A DNA stretch of 64,000 nt, from positions 31,847 to 95,846 of the forward strand of contig CAISLN010000022.1 of assembly GCA_903886275.1 (NCBI GenBank), written 5' to 3'. This document shows, in pieces, positions 1 through 9,426 of this stretch. The stretch comes from an uncultured beta proteobacterium. GTDB taxonomy: Bacteria; Pseudomonadota; Gammaproteobacteria; Burkholderiales; Burkholderiaceae_C. The stretch's first letter is position 1. Each line of letters starts with the position of its first letter. Both the position numbers and the translations under genes were made by a program. The notes under the pieces are model-generated. The model ran no database searches, had not been told where the DNA came from, and saw only the letters and a list, made by a program, of their open reading frames with translations.

Positions 1-408
1 CACCACATCCAGACGGGTGACGCCCTGCTGGTGCAGGTAGTAAACCGCGTGCGAATCTTTTTCGCCAAAGATGGCAACCAGCACATTGGCGCCGGTGACT
101 TCTTTTTTGCCGCTGCCCGTGCTCTGCACATGCATGATGGCGCGCTGGATGACGCGCTGAAAACCCAGCGTGGGCTGGGTGTCCACCTCGTCGGTACCGG
201 CCACTTGGGGCGTGTTGTCCTTGATGAAATTGGCCAGCGACTTGCGCAGGTCATCGATATTGGCCGAACAGGCGCGCAACACCTCAGCAGCGCTGGGGTT
301 ATCAAGCAAAGCCAACAGCAAATGCTCCACGGTGATGAACTCGTGGCGTTGCTGACGCGCTTCCACGAATGCCATGTGCAGGCTAACTTCCAATTCTTGG
401 GCAATCAT
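1..408 (-). CDS. clpA: ClpA, ATP-binding subunit of Clp protease (5' part only)
   Basis: ClpA is the AAA+ unfoldase that feeds substrates to ClpP and receives N-degron substrates from ClpS. Only the first 136 codons are in the window; the gene runs off the left edge. The start is the ATG at 406-408, preceded by GGAAACC. The protein begins MIAQELEVSLHMAFVEARQQ and continues with HEFITVEHLLLALL, the Clp N-domain double-repeat signature that docks ClpS. The neighbour immediately upstream on the same strand is clpS, the standard proteobacterial order. The ATPase domains are not visible, so the call rests on the N-domain and the clpS context. Confidence 0.95.
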   Translation of the reverse strand, partial: MIAQELEVSLHMAFVEARQQRHEFITVEHLLLALLDNPSAAEVLRACSANIDDLRKSLANFIKDNTPQVAGTDEVDTQPTLGFQRVIQRAIMHVQSTGSGKKEVTGANVLVAIFGEKDSHAVYYLHQQGVTRLDVV

Positions 409-485
409 GTGGTTTCCTTTGCCTTGCGTTGATGAATAACTGTAAACCGTTTTGAACTACAGAGTTGCAAGGTCTGGGGTTCTTC

Positions 486-848
486 TCAAAACTCAACCGG
501 CTCGCTCAAACATTTCAGCGGATGGCCGGCCTTGTGTGCAGCATCGAGCACCTGGTCCACCTTGGTGGCCGCCACGTCCTTGGAGTACACGCCGCACACC
601 CCTTTTCCATCCAGATGGATCTTGAGCATGATGGCTGTCGCGGCCTCCAGGTCTTTGCCAAAGAACTCCTGTATGACCACCACGACAAACTCCATGGGCG
701 TGTAGTCATCGTTGAGCATCACCACCTGGTACAAGCCCGGTGGCTGCACCTTCAGGGGAACCCGTTCCAGAACCACGGAATCACCTTCGTCCCGGTCGGG
801 CTTGCGCACGGGGTTGGGGGGTGGACTATCGGGTTTTTTTGTCGCCAT
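486..848 (-). CDS. clpS: ClpS adaptor protein
   Basis: ClpS binds the ClpA N-domain and delivers N-degron substrates to ClpAP. The protein is about 120 residues, the usual family length. The core is visible as [17 protein letters not shown] followed by a C-terminal stretch with a conserved [11 protein letters not shown] pattern. A disordered Pro/Asp-rich N-terminal tail precedes it, as is typical. I chose the ATG at 846-848 (MATKKPDS); an in-frame ATG at 869 would add seven residues. It lies 77 bp upstream of clpA on the same strand, consistent with co-transcription. Confidence 0.95.
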   Translation of the reverse strand: MATKKPDSPPPNPVRKPDRDEGDSVVLERVPLKVQPPGLYQVVMLNDDYTPMEFVVVVIQEFFGKDLEAATAIMLKIHLDGKGVCGVYSKDVAATKVDQVLDAAHKAGHPLKCLSEPVEF

Positions 849-934
849 GCTTTCCATTCTATCGGTCACCCCAAATTACTGCATCACCCCTACGATCTGG
901 TGACGTTTTGATTACTATCAAGACAGTTAAGTAA

Positions 935-965
935 AAAAATTGCAGGGGACAGAAAGGCCCCCTGC
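935..965 (-). terminator. Rho-independent terminator after icd
   Basis: On the minus strand, GCAGGGG and CCCCTGC form a stem (959-965 with 942-948) followed by AATTTTTTTA. It lies 38 bp past the icd stop codon, so it most likely ends the icd transcript before clpS. Confidence 0.8.
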
Positions 966-1002
966 GCTTGCCATGAAAGTTTGCGGCCAAGCCGCACTGC
1001 AC

Positions 1003-2262
1003 TTACATGTTGTCGATCATGACCTGGCCGAAACCGGAGCAGCTGACCTGGGTGGCGCCCTCCATCAGGCGGGCAAAGTCAAAGGTTACGCGCTTGCTCT
1101 GGATGGCCTTCTTCATGGCGCTGATGATGAGGTCGGCAGCAGCCGTCCAGCCCATGTGGCGCAGCATCATCTCGGCCGAAAGGATTTCGGAGCCGGGGTT
1201 CACATAGTCGAGGCCCGCGTACTTGGGCGCCGTGCCGTGGGTCGCCTCAAACATCGCCACGGTGTCGCTCAGATTGCCGCCCGGTGCGATGCCAATGCCG
1301 CCCACCTGGGCTGCCAAGGCGTCGGAAATGTAGTCGCCATTGAGGTTCAAGGTGGCAATCACGCTGAACTCCTGAGGGCGCAGCAAGATTTGCTGCAGAA
1401 AGAAATCGGTATTGCTGTCCTTGATGGTGATGTCGCGCCCGTTGCGCGGGCTTTTGAACTTGCACCAGGGACCGCCGTCGATCAACACCGCGCCGAACTC
1501 CCGCACCGCAAGCGCATAGGCCCAGTCCCTGAAGCTGCCCTCGGTGAACTTCATGATGGCGCCCTTGTGCACGATGGTGACATTGGGCTTGTCGTTGTCT
1601 ATGGCGTACTGGATGGCCTTGCGCACCAGGCGCTCGGTGCCCTCGCGCGACACCGGCTTGATGCCTATGCCACTGCTGGCGGGGAAGCGGATGTTGTTGA
1701 CGCCAAATTCCTGCTGCAAAAAGCAGATGAGTTTTTGGGCCTGCTCGCTTTCGGCTTCGAACTCGATGCCGGCGTAAATGTCTTCGGAGTTCTCGCGAAA
1801 GATCACCATCTTCGTTTTGTGCGGCTCCTTGAGCGGGCTGGGCACGCCGTCAAAGTATTGGATGGGGCGCAGGCAGGCATACAGGTCAAGCTCCTGGCGC
1901 AGCGCGACGTTGAGCGAACGCAGATTGCCGCCCACCGGAGTGGTCAGCGGGCCCTTGATGGACACCAAGTACTCGCGCACCGCATGCAGGGTTTCTTCGG
2001 GCAACCACAGGCCGGGGCCATAGATACGGGTGGCCTTTTCGCCCGCAAACACTTCCATCCAGTGGATTTTTTTGGTGCCGCCATAGGCGCGCGCTACAGC
2101 CGCATCCACCACCTTGAGCATCACCGGGGTGATGTCCTGACCGGTACCGTCGCCCTCGATGTAGGGGATGATGGGCTGGTCGGGCACGTTGAGCGTCTGG
2201 TCCGCGTTGACGGTAATTTTTGTGCCCTCGGCGGGAACCTTTATGTGCTGGTAGCTGGGCAT
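1003..2262 (-). CDS. icd: Isocitrate dehydrogenase (NADP-dependent)
   Basis: Icd oxidises isocitrate to 2-oxoglutarate and CO2 in the TCA cycle, reducing NADP. The 419-residue product matches the homodimeric bacterial family in length. Visible signatures are [10 protein letters not shown] near the N-terminus, the substrate-phosphate and citrate-binding segment [14 protein letters not shown] (with the regulatory serine equivalent), [12 protein letters not shown], and [13 protein letters not shown] followed by [13 protein letters not shown] chose the start [10 protein letters not shown] at 2262; an ATG at 2298 would add 12 residues of poor conservation. The gene stands alone between clpS and the divergent DUF192 gene and ends at a strong terminator. 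Confidence 0.97.
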   Translation of the reverse strand: MPSYQHIKVPAEGTKITVNADQTLNVPDQPIIPYIEGDGTGQDITPVMLKVVDAAVARAYGGTKKIHWMEVFAGEKATRIYGPGLWLPEETLHAVREYLVSIKGPLTTPVGGNLRSLNVALRQELDLYACLRPIQYFDGVPSPLKEPHKTKMVIFRENSEDIYAGIEFEAESEQAQKLICFLQQEFGVNNIRFPASSGIGIKPVSREGTERLVRKAIQYAIDNDKPNVTIVHKGAIMKFTEGSFRDWAYALAVREFGAVLIDGGPWCKFKSPRNGRDITIKDSNTDFFLQQILLRPQEFSVIATLNLNGDYISDALAAQVGGIGIAPGGNLSDTVAMFEATHGTAPKYAGLDYVNPGSEILSAEMMLRHMGWTAAADLIISAMKKAIQSKRVTFDFARLMEGATQVSCSGFGQVMIDNM

Positions 2263-2391
2263 GAAAGTGCGATCTGTGTGATGGTTGGGAATCGCCATTC
2301 GTCCCCCGCCAAACGCTGCAAGGCGTTAAAGCCCTGATTTTAGTCGCAGCCATTTGTCCCATCGGTGGCTTGGCTCTGACAAAATCGCGCC

Positions 2392-2835
2392 ATGAAATTC
2401 ATTTACCGCATCTGCCTGTCGCTCAGCTTTTGTTTGAGCGCCTGGGCCCAGGAAACACCCCAAACCCAGTTGCAGCGTATCGTCCTGTCCGCCGGCATCC
2501 ACCAGATGGACATCCAGCTGGCCCTGACACCACAGCAGCATGAAACCGGCCTGATGTACCGCGCAGAAATGCCCCAGGGCGAGGGCATGCTATTTGTCTT
2601 CCCCAACCCCAGCAAGCAATGCTTCTGGATGAAGAACACGCTGTTGCCGCTGACCGCCGCCTTTGTTGCGGACGACGGAACCATCGTCAACCTAGAAGAC
2701 ATGAAGCCGCAGACTACCGACTCCCACTGCTCGCTCCAACCGGTGCGCTATGTGCTGGAGATGAACCAGGGCTGGTTCGTTAAAAAAGGCATCAAGGCCG
2801 GCTTTAAGCTGTCCGGCCGGCCTTTTCGCAATTAA
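2392..2835 (+). CDS. Secreted DUF192 family protein
   Basis: This 147-residue protein has a clear N-terminal signal peptide (MKFIYRICLSLSFCLSAWAQ, probable cleavage after AWA). The mature part has the DUF192 signatures GLMYRAEMP, GEGMLFVFP, CFWMKNTLLPL and a C-terminal VLEMNQGWF segment. The biochemical role of DUF192 is not established; members are small exported single-domain beta proteins. It is divergent from icd and convergent with ackA, with only 2 bp separating its stop from the ackA stop. I saw no terminator in between. Confidence 0.9.
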   Translation: MKFIYRICLSLSFCLSAWAQETPQTQLQRIVLSAGIHQMDIQLALTPQQHETGLMYRAEMPQGEGMLFVFPNPSKQCFWMKNTLLPLTAAFVADDGTIVNLEDMKPQTTDSHCSLQPVRYVLEMNQGWFVKKGIKAGFKLSGRPFRN

Positions 2836-2837
2836 CG

Positions 2838-4031
2838 TTAAAGCAGCAAGCGGGCCGCCTCCCGCGCGGCCACGCGACCCTCGTCGGTAGGCACTACCCA
2901 GACCTCCACGCGGCTGTCGGGCGCATGGATAGACACCACGGCGTCGCCACGGGCCGCTGCGTTGCGCTGTGGGTCGAGCACCACGCCCAAATAGGCCAGA
3001 CCTTCGCAGGCCTGCTGGCGCAGCACCCTATCGTGCTCGCCTATGCCGCCGGTAAAGGCCAGCACGTCGAGTCCGCCCATGCAGGCCGTTAGTGCACCGG
3101 ATTCGCGCACCACGCGGTGGGTAAACAGGTCAATCGCCTGCTGCGCCCTGGCGCTGCCATTCAGGCGCAGTTGGCGCATATCGGCAGAAATGCCCGACAC
3201 ACCCAGCAGGCCACTTTGCTTGTAGAGCAGCTTCTCGATCCTGGCATGGTCCCAGCCCTGCTCCATCAGATACAGCAGCACGCCGGCATCGAGCGAGCCA
3301 CTGCGGGTTCCCATCATCAAGCCGTCCAACGCAGAAAAGCCCATGGTGGTGGCCCGGCTCTGGCCATCGCTTGCAGCGCACAGGCTGGCGCCATTGCCCA
3401 GATGGGCCATCAGCACGCGGTCGCTGGCGCGCCGGCTCACAGACTGCAGGGCTGCTATCACGTACTGGTAGGACAGCCCATGAAAACCGTAGCGGCGTAT
3501 GCCCTGGGCGCTGAGTTCCTCGGGCAAGGCAAACGCATAGTTCACCTCGGCAATAGTGGCGTGGAAGGCCGTGTCAAAGCAGGCCACCTGGGGCAGGCCC
3601 GCAAAGGCGGTCTGAAAGGCGCGAATGCCCTCCACGTTGTGGGGCTGGTGCAGCGGCGCCAAGGAACCCAGCGCTGCCAATTGCGCAAGAATGGCGTCAT
3701 TGATGACGACGCTGGAGCGAAACCGCTGCCCACCATGCACCACCCGGTGGGCCACGGCCTCAATGGGCGGCAGATCCTGCAGGTTTGCCAACAGGCGGCG
3801 CAGACTTTGCAAGGCCTGCGCAAAGGGGTCGGCATCCTGCGCGTCCCTTAGAGGCAACAGTTCCTTGCGCTGCGACTGGTCCCGATAATCCCAGCCCATT
3901 TCCGGACTTCCGCCGGGCTCCAGACCTTCGATATTGCCGCTCAGCACAGTGGGTTGGACCTGGCCCTCGTGTAATGGATACAGGGAAAACTTGAGCGACG
4001 ACGAACCCGCGTTGACGGCAAGAATGGCCAT
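2838..4031 (-). CDS. ackA: Acetate kinase
   Basis: AckA interconverts acetyl phosphate plus ADP with acetate plus ATP. The protein begins MAILAVNAGSSSLKFSLYPL, the ASKHA phosphate-1 motif, and includes AHRVVHGG, CFDTAFH, YGFHGLSYQYV, HLGNGASLCA and FTGGIGEHD, all hallmark acetate kinase motifs. Length (397 residues) is normal. The start at 4029-4031 is chosen because the N-terminal beta strand begins there; an ATG four codons upstream is possible. It lies 28 bp downstream of the MaoC-Pta fusion on the same strand, so the two form an acetyl-CoA/acetate operon. Confidence 0.97.
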   Translation of the reverse strand: MAILAVNAGSSSLKFSLYPLHEGQVQPTVLSGNIEGLEPGGSPEMGWDYRDQSQRKELLPLRDAQDADPFAQALQSLRRLLANLQDLPPIEAVAHRVVHGGQRFRSSVVINDAILAQLAALGSLAPLHQPHNVEGIRAFQTAFAGLPQVACFDTAFHATIAEVNYAFALPEELSAQGIRRYGFHGLSYQYVIAALQSVSRRASDRVLMAHLGNGASLCAASDGQSRATTMGFSALDGLMMGTRSGSLDAGVLLYLMEQGWDHARIEKLLYKQSGLLGVSGISADMRQLRLNGSARAQQAIDLFTHRVVRESGALTACMGGLDVLAFTGGIGEHDRVLRQQACEGLAYLGVVLDPQRNAAARGDAVVSIHAPDSRVEVWVVPTDEGRVAAREAARLLL

Positions 4032-4058
4032 AAAAAACTCCAACGAGAGGGGCGATGA

Positions 4059-5465
4059 CTAGCGTTGTTGGCGTTGGCGGCGCGCATCGTGGGCGGCCAG
4101 CTTGGCCAGCAGCGCCGAGGCCACCCGGTTCAAGGGGCCATCGGCGCGGCTGGTCAATGCGATGGGTATGCGCGCGCCCAGTACCAAGCCAGCGCATGAG
4201 GCGCCGCCCAGGTATTCGAGCTGCTTGGCTAGCATATTGCCGCTTTCCAGATCGGGCACGGCCAGGATGTCGGCGTCGCCCGCCACGGGCGAGGCAATGC
4301 CCTTGATCTTGGCCGCACTGCGCGAGATGGCATTGTCAAAGCCCAGCGGGCCGTCGAGCAGGCCGCCTCTGATCTGGCCGCGTTCGGCCATCTTGCACAG
4401 GGCTGCCGCATCCACGGTCGAGGGGATGTCGGGGTTGACCGTCTCCACCGCCGAAAGAATCGCCACCTTGGGCAGGTCCACGCCGAGCACCCGGGCGAAA
4501 TCGATGGCGTTCTGGATGATGTCCACCTTCTCCTTTAGCGTTGGGCGGATGTTGAGTGCCGCATCGGTAATCAGCAGGGGCTTGGGGTACAGCGGCACAT
4601 CAAAGCGAAACACATGCGACATGCGCCGCTCCGTGCGCAGCGCGGGCTGCATCAGCACCGCGTGGATCAGCTCATCCGTATGCAGGCTGCCCTTCATCAG
4701 CACCTCCACGTCGCCACTGGCAGCCAAGGCGGCGGCGCGCTCGGCGGCTTCATGGCTGTGCGCCACATGGATGATTTCCACGCCGCTGAGGTCCAGGCTA
4801 TTTTCATCGGCTACATGGCGGATGCGCGACTCGGGCCCTATCAAGACCGGAACCATCAGACCGTATTGGGCCGCGTCCAGCGCGCCCGACAGCGACTCCA
4901 GGTCGCAGGGATGAACCACGGCGCAGCGCACCGCATCCAGCCCATCGCCCTTGGCCAGCAGCTCCTTGAAGCGGGCCTGTGGATCAAACAGCTGGATGCG
5001 TGGCGCGTTGATCCTGGGAAGGCGCACTTTCTCCAGGGGCGCCCTGACCCCAGCGGTGCCACGCAGCACCAGTTCGCCGCGCTGATTGACCACCGTGCAG
5101 TCAAATTCCACGCGCTTGCGCTCAGGGATCAGACAGGTCACGGTGGCAGTGACCACCAGCGTGTCGCCCACATGCACCGGCTTGACGAAGTGCAGCACCT
5201 GGTCCATGTAAATGGTGCCCGCGCCCGGGAACTGGTTGCCCAGCAGCGCCGAAATCAGTGCCCCGCCCCACATGCCATGCGCAATCACACCATGGAAGGG
5301 CGTGTCCTGCGCGTACGCGCTGTTCATGTGCGCGGGGTTGGTGTCGCCAGACACGGCTGCAAAGGCCTGTATGTCCTCTAGCGTCAGGGTGCGCAGCAGG
5401 CGTGCGCTTTGCCCCTCAGAGATCTCGTCAAAGGTCACGTTTTCGATAAATTCAGTATCTGTCAT
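4059..5465 (-). CDS. MaoC-like hydratase / phosphate acetyltransferase fusion
   Basis: This 468-residue protein fuses a MaoC hot-dog domain (about residues 1-150; AFAAVSGDTNPAHMNSAYA contains the D-x-N-P-x-H hydratase motif) to a PTA_PTB acyl-phosphotransferase domain (about 170-468; VEVLMKGSLHTDELIHAVL and GGLLDGPLGFDNAIS). The family is usually annotated bifunctional enoyl-CoA hydratase/phosphate acetyltransferase. With ackA immediately downstream, the probable role is acetyl- or short-acyl-CoA to acyl phosphate conversion. The start at 5463-5465 (MTDTEFIENV) is set by the MaoC N-terminus. Whether the hydratase domain acts on crotonyl-CoA-like substrates or only has a structural role cannot be seen. 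Confidence 0.92.
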   Translation of the reverse strand: MTDTEFIENVTFDEISEGQSARLLRTLTLEDIQAFAAVSGDTNPAHMNSAYAQDTPFHGVIAHGMWGGALISALLGNQFPGAGTIYMDQVLHFVKPVHVGDTLVVTATVTCLIPERKRVEFDCTVVNQRGELVLRGTAGVRAPLEKVRLPRINAPRIQLFDPQARFKELLAKGDGLDAVRCAVVHPCDLESLSGALDAAQYGLMVPVLIGPESRIRHVADENSLDLSGVEIIHVAHSHEAAERAAALAASGDVEVLMKGSLHTDELIHAVLMQPALRTERRMSHVFRFDVPLYPKPLLITDAALNIRPTLKEKVDIIQNAIDFARVLGVDLPKVAILSAVETVNPDIPSTVDAAALCKMAERGQIRGGLLDGPLGFDNAISRSAAKIKGIASPVAGDADILAVPDLESGNMLAKQLEYLGGASCAGLVLGARIPIALTSRADGPLNRVASALLAKLAAHDARRQRQQR

Positions 5466-5519
5466 GTGTTTCTCTTTTGAAATGGCAACCCGACGGACCT
5501 GACCTAGGGCGATCCCCAC

Positions 5520-5819
5520 TCAGCGACTGCTCCAGCACCAGCGCAAAACTTGCTTGCTGTTGCCCTGGGTAAGCGGATCGATGGCATAGCGGGTGGCCCA
5601 GATGGATACAGGCGCCAGCTGCAAAAATCGGGCGTCAGGCTGGCGAACTTCTGAAATGTTTTGAATGCCGCCACAGTGTAGGTCGGCGCAATCCAGCAGC
5701 CATTGCGTCAGCGCATCTTCGGGCGCAACAACCCATCGCGCTGGTGCCCATGCGGACCGCAAGGGAGCAGATCGAAAGTCTGCCCCCCGGCCTGTGAGAT
5801 GGAGCGGCAAGGCCTGCAA
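5520..5819 (-). CDS. Possible small ORF, no recognised family
   Basis: A 99-codon open frame fills most of the 366-bp gap between the SHOCT-domain gene and the MaoC-Pta gene. It begins 12 bp past the upstream stop and ends 54 bp before the next start. The product is Trp- and Arg-rich, without a signal peptide or recognised motif, and the start lacks a convincing ribosome binding site. It may be non-coding; I saw no other structure in this gap. Confidence 0.25.
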   Translation of the reverse strand: MQALPLHLTGRGADFRSAPLRSAWAPARWVVAPEDALTQWLLDCADLHCGGIQNISEVRQPDARFLQLAPVSIWATRYAIDPLTQGNSKQVLRWCWSSR

Positions 5820-5831
5820 GCAGACCTTCGC

Positions 5832-6680
5832 TTACAGCGTCTGCAGGATTTCTGCGCGCTTTTGCTGGTACTCAGCCTCGCTGATCAAGCCCTTGTTCAG
5901 CAGCGATTTCAGGCCCTCTAGGCGCTGCGCCTGTTGCTCAAAAAATGCCTTGTCGCGCGTGGCCGGCACGGCAGATTCAGACCGTGCCGGTGCAGCTGCA
6001 GGCACAGGGGCCGCCTGCACTGCAGGCCTTGACTTGCCGCTCAGATCCAGGGCCAACCAGTCCGCGCGCAACTGCTGTGCGCCGGCGGCTGTGATTCTGC
6101 TGGCCGACGCCTCCTGGCGGCTGCCAAAGTCGTACACCGGCAGGGTGTTGGAGGCGCGGTAACTGGCCAGCAAATCGGCGCGTGCGTCCTTGACCAACAG
6201 GTGCAATGCGCCCTGGCTGACAAACAGTCGTGCCAGCACGCTGCGCTGCAGGCCCAGCAGGGCGCCGTCATAGCGCGCACTGGCCATCAACAGCACATCG
6301 TCCTGTGGCGTGGCCAGGGCCAATGCCTTGGACAGGGCTTGGCTGATCTCTGGCAGGTCAGAGGCCGCAAACAGGGGCTTCCAGACGCCGGGAGCGGACT
6401 CAAACTGCACCGCCAGCAAGGCCAATTGCAAGGCTGCAGAGTCCAGCACAACCGGCTGCGCATTGGGCGCCGATGCGTCGGTCTTGGCGACCAAGCGCAG
6501 GGCGCTGAACTCGCCTATTTTCCAGATGCGCTGCACACCACCCACCACCCGTTCGCTGGCTGGCGGCATGCCGCCGACAAACAAGAAATCCAGGGGCGCG
6601 CCTGCGGCATGGGTCTGGCCTGCGGCCAAGGCCAGGGCAAGAGCGGCGGCGCGAAACAAGTGGGGACGGCTTGGGTGCAT
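5832..6680 (-). CDS. Exported protein with C-terminal SHOCT domain
   Basis: The 282-residue product starts with a signal peptide (hydrophobic ALALALAAGQTHAAGA, cleavage probably after THA). Residues 30-200 show no family I recognise. An Ala/Pro linker (about 205-235) leads to a C-terminal SHOCT-type short helical domain: LEGLKSLLNKGLISEAEYQQ followed by KRAEILQTL. SHOCT modules are short oligomerisation or lipid-proximal domains, usually at protein termini. It lies 24 bp downstream of the LacI-type regulator on the same strand and may be the last gene of the maltodextrin transcript, but no catalytic function can be inferred. Confidence 0.7.
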   Translation of the reverse strand: MHPSRPHLFRAAALALALAAGQTHAAGAPLDFLFVGGMPPASERVVGGVQRIWKIGEFSALRLVAKTDASAPNAQPVVLDSAALQLALLAVQFESAPGVWKPLFAASDLPEISQALSKALALATPQDDVLLMASARYDGALLGLQRSVLARLFVSQGALHLLVKDARADLLASYRASNTLPVYDFGSRQEASASRITAAGAQQLRADWLALDLSGKSRPAVQAAPVPAAAPARSESAVPATRDKAFFEQQAQRLEGLKSLLNKGLISEAEYQQKRAEILQTL

Positions 6681-6704
6681 GGTGTTTTCCAGGTTAGGGG
6701 GGAT

Positions 6705-7736
6705 TCAGGTATCTCTCACAACCAGCTCGGTGGGCAGGCACACCGAGTCCGTTTGGTCCAGCGCGACGCGTACGGCATAGACGCCTTTTTCGTGGGCATT
6801 TTGGCGAACCGTGGTGAGGCCTCGGCGCGCGGCCTCGGGAATGTCGTCGAAGCCCACCATGCCCACGGGCTTGTTCCAGTCGCATTCCTCCAGACCGCGC
6901 AGCACCGACAAGACCATGCGGTCCGTCATGCCGACCACGCAGACGCGCTGGTTTTGCAGCAGGGGTTGGAGAAAAGGCAGGGCGTCCAGCGCCGCGGTCT
7001 CGGGACTCGTCTCGTTGACCTCCATCCAGGTCACGGCCCTGCGGTCAAAACCACTGCGGTTCAGGCTGTCCAGATAGCCTGCGACGCGCTCGGCGCTGAC
7101 ATGTGCGCGCTCGGTGGAGTCGCGGGTGTACTGCGTCATGGCGCGCACATCGTCGGCCAGCGGCATGCTCAGCACCAAAATATGGTCGGGCTGCTTGCTA
7201 AGGATATGGTCCATGGCCTTGGCCGCGCCCAGCCTATCCTCAATCTGCACCGAGGGCAGACCCGCCACCTGGGTGTCCACCACCGACAGCGGCTTGCGCA
7301 CGGCGCGCAGTTGGGGGATCAGGTTTGCCACCACCTCGTCGTGGATGATGAGTGCATCGGCCGTGGTCTGGAAGGCCGCATTCAGGTCGCCACGGCGTCC
7401 GGTCTGGGGAATCAGGTGCAGGGCCAGTCGGCGCGCATCGAGCTCGGTGGCCACGCCGCGCAAAAACTCCACGCTGACCGGGTCGGTCAGTGCATAACGC
7501 AGGTCGTGGTGGAACACCACTGCCACCTCATGCAGGTCCTTGCGCCGCATGGCGCGGGCCATCGGATCGGGGCCAAAGTAGCCCAACTCCAGCGACGCCG
7601 TCATGATGCGCTCCAGCATCTCCTTGGCCAGCAGCTCGGGTTTGTTAAAGGCGTTGGAAACGGTGGCACGGCTCACACCCAATTCCCTCGCGACATCGTT
7701 GAGGGTCAATTTTTTGAACGTGCGGGGTTCCGACAT
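6705..7736 (-). CDS. LacI-family transcriptional regulator of the maltodextrin locus
   Basis: A 343-residue LacI/GalR regulator. The N-terminal helix-turn-helix is LTLNDVARELGVSRATVSNA, with the hinge helix region at about residues 45-60. The periplasmic-binding-protein-like effector domain follows, with VGFDDIPEAARRGLTTVRQ, the usual C-subdomain motif. It lies 50 bp downstream of the amylase genes on the same strand. The perfect palindrome upstream of lamB has the central CG and symmetry typical of LacI-family operators, so the likely mode is repression relieved by maltose or a maltodextrin. The ligand is inferred from context only. Confidence 0.92.
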   Translation of the reverse strand: MSEPRTFKKLTLNDVARELGVSRATVSNAFNKPELLAKEMLERIMTASLELGYFGPDPMARAMRRKDLHEVAVVFHHDLRYALTDPVSVEFLRGVATELDARRLALHLIPQTGRRGDLNAAFQTTADALIIHDEVVANLIPQLRAVRKPLSVVDTQVAGLPSVQIEDRLGAAKAMDHILSKQPDHILVLSMPLADDVRAMTQYTRDSTERAHVSAERVAGYLDSLNRSGFDRRAVTWMEVNETSPETAALDALPFLQPLLQNQRVCVVGMTDRMVLSVLRGLEECDWNKPVGMVGFDDIPEAARRGLTTVRQNAHEKGVYAVRVALDQTDSVCLPTELVVRDT

Positions 7737-7785
7737 AAGCTTTATTTACGGTCTGACAGGGCCTTGAAGCTTACAGGCACTGGCA

Positions 7786-9426
7786 TCACTCCATCGCGAA
7801 CACCGCCACCGATTGGGCCGCCATGTTCAGAGCAGCAGCGCCCCCAAGCACATTGGCATTGCCAAGCCCGGCAGGCCACAGGGCGCGCAGCGTGCTGGCG
7901 CTGCCCAGGCTGGTGATCTGGGCTGTGGCAGGGGCATTGCCGTAGTTGAACACCACCAGGGTCTTTTCATCACCAGGGGCATTGCCCATGCTGCGCTGAA
8001 AGCCCATCACATTGCCGCTGGCCTGGGCAGCCGTGTAGAGGCCCTGTTCGAGCGAGCTGCGCCCATTGCGCAGGGCAATCAGGCCACGGTAGAAGGCCAA
8101 CAGGGAGTTGCCATCGCCCTCCTGCATCGCCACATTGGCCGTGGCCGCATTGGCCGACAGCGACCTGAACGGTACTGCGCTGCTAAAGCCAGCGGCTTGC
8201 GGCTCGCTGCTCCAGCTCATGGGCGTGCGCAGCTTGGGGTCGCCACTCAACAAGGCGGACTGGGCCATGCCGATCTCCTCGCCGTAATAAATAAACGGGC
8301 TGTGGGACTGCAGCAGGTAAGTGGCCGCAGCCAATTGCTGGCGCCTCTGGTCACCCCCTAGCTGGTTGTACAGGCGGTCACCGGCAAAGCTGTCGTGGTT
8401 GGAGGCAAAGCCCGACAGGCCAGCAGGCGCACCCTGCCAGTAGCTGGCAATGGCCTGCACCGCCGCCTGGTCGTTGCCACTGGCCGCCTTGACCAGGTGG
8501 TAGGGGTAGCCAAAGGCAAAGGCGCGCCCGCAAGACGTACCTTGCGCAAAGTCCAGGGGCGCAGCGGGCGCCTCGCAGACCATAAAGCGCTGGTCGTATT
8601 GGGACAGCAGCTCTTGCACACCGGCCATGAGCACATGGTCCTGCGGCTGGTTCTCCCAGGCGCTGGGGCCGTTCTCCACCAGGTTGGCCACGGCATCGAA
8701 GCGAAAGCCATCCACACCGCGGTTCAGCCAGAAACGCAGGTTGCTGCTGTGCCAGTCCACGACAGCGCTGTTGCGCAGGTTGAAGTCCGGCATCTGGTCC
8801 CAAAAGCCCGCAAAGTAGGCACCACTGGCACTGCTGTACCAGGGGTTGTTGCCGTAAATGCTCCAGCCGCCGGGCTTGGTCGATTGCCACAGATACCAGT
8901 CGCGCCAGCGGTTGCCAGGGCCGGACGCCGAGTGGACAAAGGCCGGGTGCTGGGCGGCGCTGTGGTTCATCACATAGTCCAGGATCACGCCGATACCGCG
9001 CGCATGGGCCGCAGCCAGCAGGGCATCGAGATCGGCCAGGCTGCCGTACTCGGTTGCGACATTGCGGTAATCGGTCACGGCATAGCCATGGTCATGGTCT
9101 TGGTTGGGATAGATGGGCATCAGCCAGATGCCATGCACGCCCAGCGCCTGCAGGTAGTCGAGCTTGGAGATGAGGCCTTGCAGGTCGCCCACTCCGTCGC
9201 CATTGCTGTCCTTGTAGGCGCGCACAAAAATTTGCATGAAGACGCCGTCACGCCAGTGCGGCGGCAGGCCGTTCGTGCTGGCGGCCAGGGCTACCGGCGC
9301 GCTGTCCCAACTCGGCAAGGTGGCCGTGGAGCCACCACCACCACCACCACCACCACCACCACCACCACCACAGGCAGCAAGCAGCAGGGCCAGGGCAACA
9401 GCGAGCCAGCTACGCAAACGCTTCAC
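7786..9426 (-). CDS. Lipoprotein GH13 alpha-amylase-type glycosidase
   Basis: A 546-residue GH13 enzyme predicted to be a surface or periplasmic lipoprotein. The start is a GTG at 9424-9426 inside the stop of the upstream amylase (GTGA overlap). It gives MKRLRSWLAVALALLLAACG, a signal peptide with an LAAC lipobox, then about 13 glycines. The GH13 barrel shows GIGVILDYVMNHS, GVDGFRFDAVANLVE (nucleophile Asp), MVCEAPA (acid/base Glu) and FASNHDSF (third Asp). A C-terminal beta domain ends at about residue 546. It probably hydrolyses malto-oligosaccharides or starch outside the cytoplasm. It is a paralogue of the gene directly upstream, to which it is translationally coupled. Confidence 0.93.
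   Translation of the reverse strand: MKRLRSWLAVALALLLAACGGGGGGGGGGGGGSTATLPSWDSAPVALAASTNGLPPHWRDGVFMQIFVRAYKDSNGDGVGDLQGLISKLDYLQALGVHGIWLMPIYPNQDHDHGYAVTDYRNVATEYGSLADLDALLAAAHARGIGVILDYVMNHSAAQHPAFVHSASGPGNRWRDWYLWQSTKPGGWSIYGNNPWYSSASGAYFAGFWDQMPDFNLRNSAVVDWHSSNLRFWLNRGVDGFRFDAVANLVENGPSAWENQPQDHVLMAGVQELLSQYDQRFMVCEAPAAPLDFAQGTSCGRAFAFGYPYHLVKAASGNDQAAVQAIASYWQGAPAGLSGFASNHDSFAGDRLYNQLGGDQRRQQLAAATYLLQSHSPFIYYGEEIGMAQSALLSGDPKLRTPMSWSSEPQAAGFSSAVPFRSLSANAATANVAMQEGDGNSLLAFYRGLIALRNGRSSLEQGLYTAAQASGNVMGFQRSMGNAPGDEKTLVVFNYGNAPATAQITSLGSASTLRALWPAGLGNANVLGGAAALNMAAQSVAVFAME
9332..9371. repeat. (CCA)n trinucleotide repeat encoding poly-glycine
   Basis: About 13 uninterrupted CCA units lie in the lipoprotein amylase gene and are read as GGT glycine codons. 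They form the tether directly after the lipid-anchored cysteine. Confidence 0.95.
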
